Assembly: GCA_014379815.1 (NCBI GenBank) | Contig: JACMLA010000814.1 | Span: forward strand, 1-6,355 | Direction: 5' to 3' | Origin: Bryobacteraceae bacterium | GTDB lineage: Bacteria; Acidobacteriota; Terriglobia; Bryobacterales; Bryobacteraceae | Length of the DNA: 6,355 nt | Shown here: positions 6,025 to 6,355 of the stretch, in pieces | Position numbering within the stretch: position 1 is the stretch's first letter | Layout: every line of letters starts with the position of its first letter | Made by a program: the position numbers and the translations under genes | The notes under the pieces: model-generated | Database searches by the model: none | What the model was told of the DNA's origin: nothing | Seen by the model: only the letters and a program-made list of their open reading frames with translations

Positions 6025-6355
6025 CTAGCGCGCTGCCCGCGCTGGTTCCCGGACTTCCCGGCGTTCTACCGACACCGGTTTCCACACCAGAAAGCCCGCC
6101 AGCAGACTCGCCGCCGCAAGCCATGCCCACGCAGCCAGCAGCCCATGGTTGATCAGTAGCCCCGCGATCGCCGGAGCAGCGATGCTGGCCAGAGCCTGCA
6201 GCGATTGCGTCAACCCAAGTACTCCGCCCTGTTCATCCGGCCGAGCTACCTGGCTGATCAAGCTGGTCAGCGCTGGCCGCAACACACCGGTGGAAACTGA
6301 CACAATCGCCGCAACACCCAGCAGCATGGGAACTCCATAAGTCCACCCAAGCAAA
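6025..6355 (-). CDS. MFS transporter, C-terminal part (5' end outside window)
   Basis: The last 110 or so residues of a major facilitator superfamily permease; the frame runs off the right edge of the window and stops at TAG 6027-6025. The first full codon in view, TTG at 6354-6352, is internal and not a start. Three hydrophobic segments are visible, at about residues 7-25, 44-70 and 75-92, corresponding to the last three of twelve helices. The stretch RPALTSLISQVARPDEQG, then GLTQSLQALASIAAPAIAG, resembles the C-terminal half of DHA1 drug:H+ antiporters related to TetA. A basic tail (KPVSVERREVREPARAAR) is cytoplasmic by the positive-inside rule. Substrate cannot be assigned from this part, and resistance should not be assumed. 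The serine hydrolase follows 56 bp downstream on the same strand, so the two may be cotranscribed. Confidence 0.85.
   Translation of the reverse strand, partial: LLGWTYGVPMLLGVAAIVSVSTGVLRPALTSLISQVARPDEQGGVLGLTQSLQALASIAAPAIAGLLINHGLLAAWAWLAAASLLAGFLVWKPVSVERREVREPARAAR

Overview
The window looks like a stretch of ordinary chromosome from a moderately GC-rich bacterium, most likely an acidobacterium. That placement is an inference. It rests on a DUF2934-type protein (basic N-terminus, Ala/Pro/Val-rich linker, short C-terminal domain), a compact sucC-sucD-ndk cluster, and an exported serine hydrolase of the kind common in that phylum. No rRNA, tRNA or other taxonomic marker is present to confirm it.

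Layout from left to right. (1) Positions 1-403, plus strand: the C-terminal 133 residues of a LexA-type repressor with the self-cleavage site and the Ser/Lys dyad. (2) Positions 386-757 (or 787), minus strand: a small DUF2934 protein whose 3' end overlaps lexA by 18 bp, tail to tail. (3) Positions 805-1863, minus strand: trpD, anthranilate phosphoribosyltransferase, with no other trp gene in view. (4) Positions 1864-1989: a 126-bp divergent intergenic region, the longest non-coding stretch, with a plausible extended -10 promoter facing sucC. (5) Positions 1990-4446, plus strand: sucC, sucD and ndk in tight succession (4-bp overlap, then a 13-bp gap). (6) Positions 4484-5968, minus strand: an exported class C beta-lactamase-like serine hydrolase, meeting ndk tail to tail. 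(7) Positions 6025-6355, minus strand: the C-terminal end of an MFS transporter that continues past the window edge and reads toward the hydrolase.

Functionally, sucCD and ndk form a coherent module. Succinyl-CoA synthetase makes ATP or GTP by substrate-level phosphorylation in the TCA cycle, and nucleoside diphosphate kinase spreads the phosphate over the other NTPs. trpD belongs to tryptophan synthesis and appears to be driven separately. The MFS transporter and serine hydrolase may be a second transcription unit, but their substrates cannot be read from the sequence.

I found no mobile element, CRISPR array, RNA gene, phage gene or defence cassette, and no convincing undescribed system. 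The points worth a second look are small: a convergent gene overlap centred on a palindrome, a canonical sucC start with no Shine-Dalgarno, an apparently stand-alone trpD, and variant active-site motifs in the serine hydrolase.
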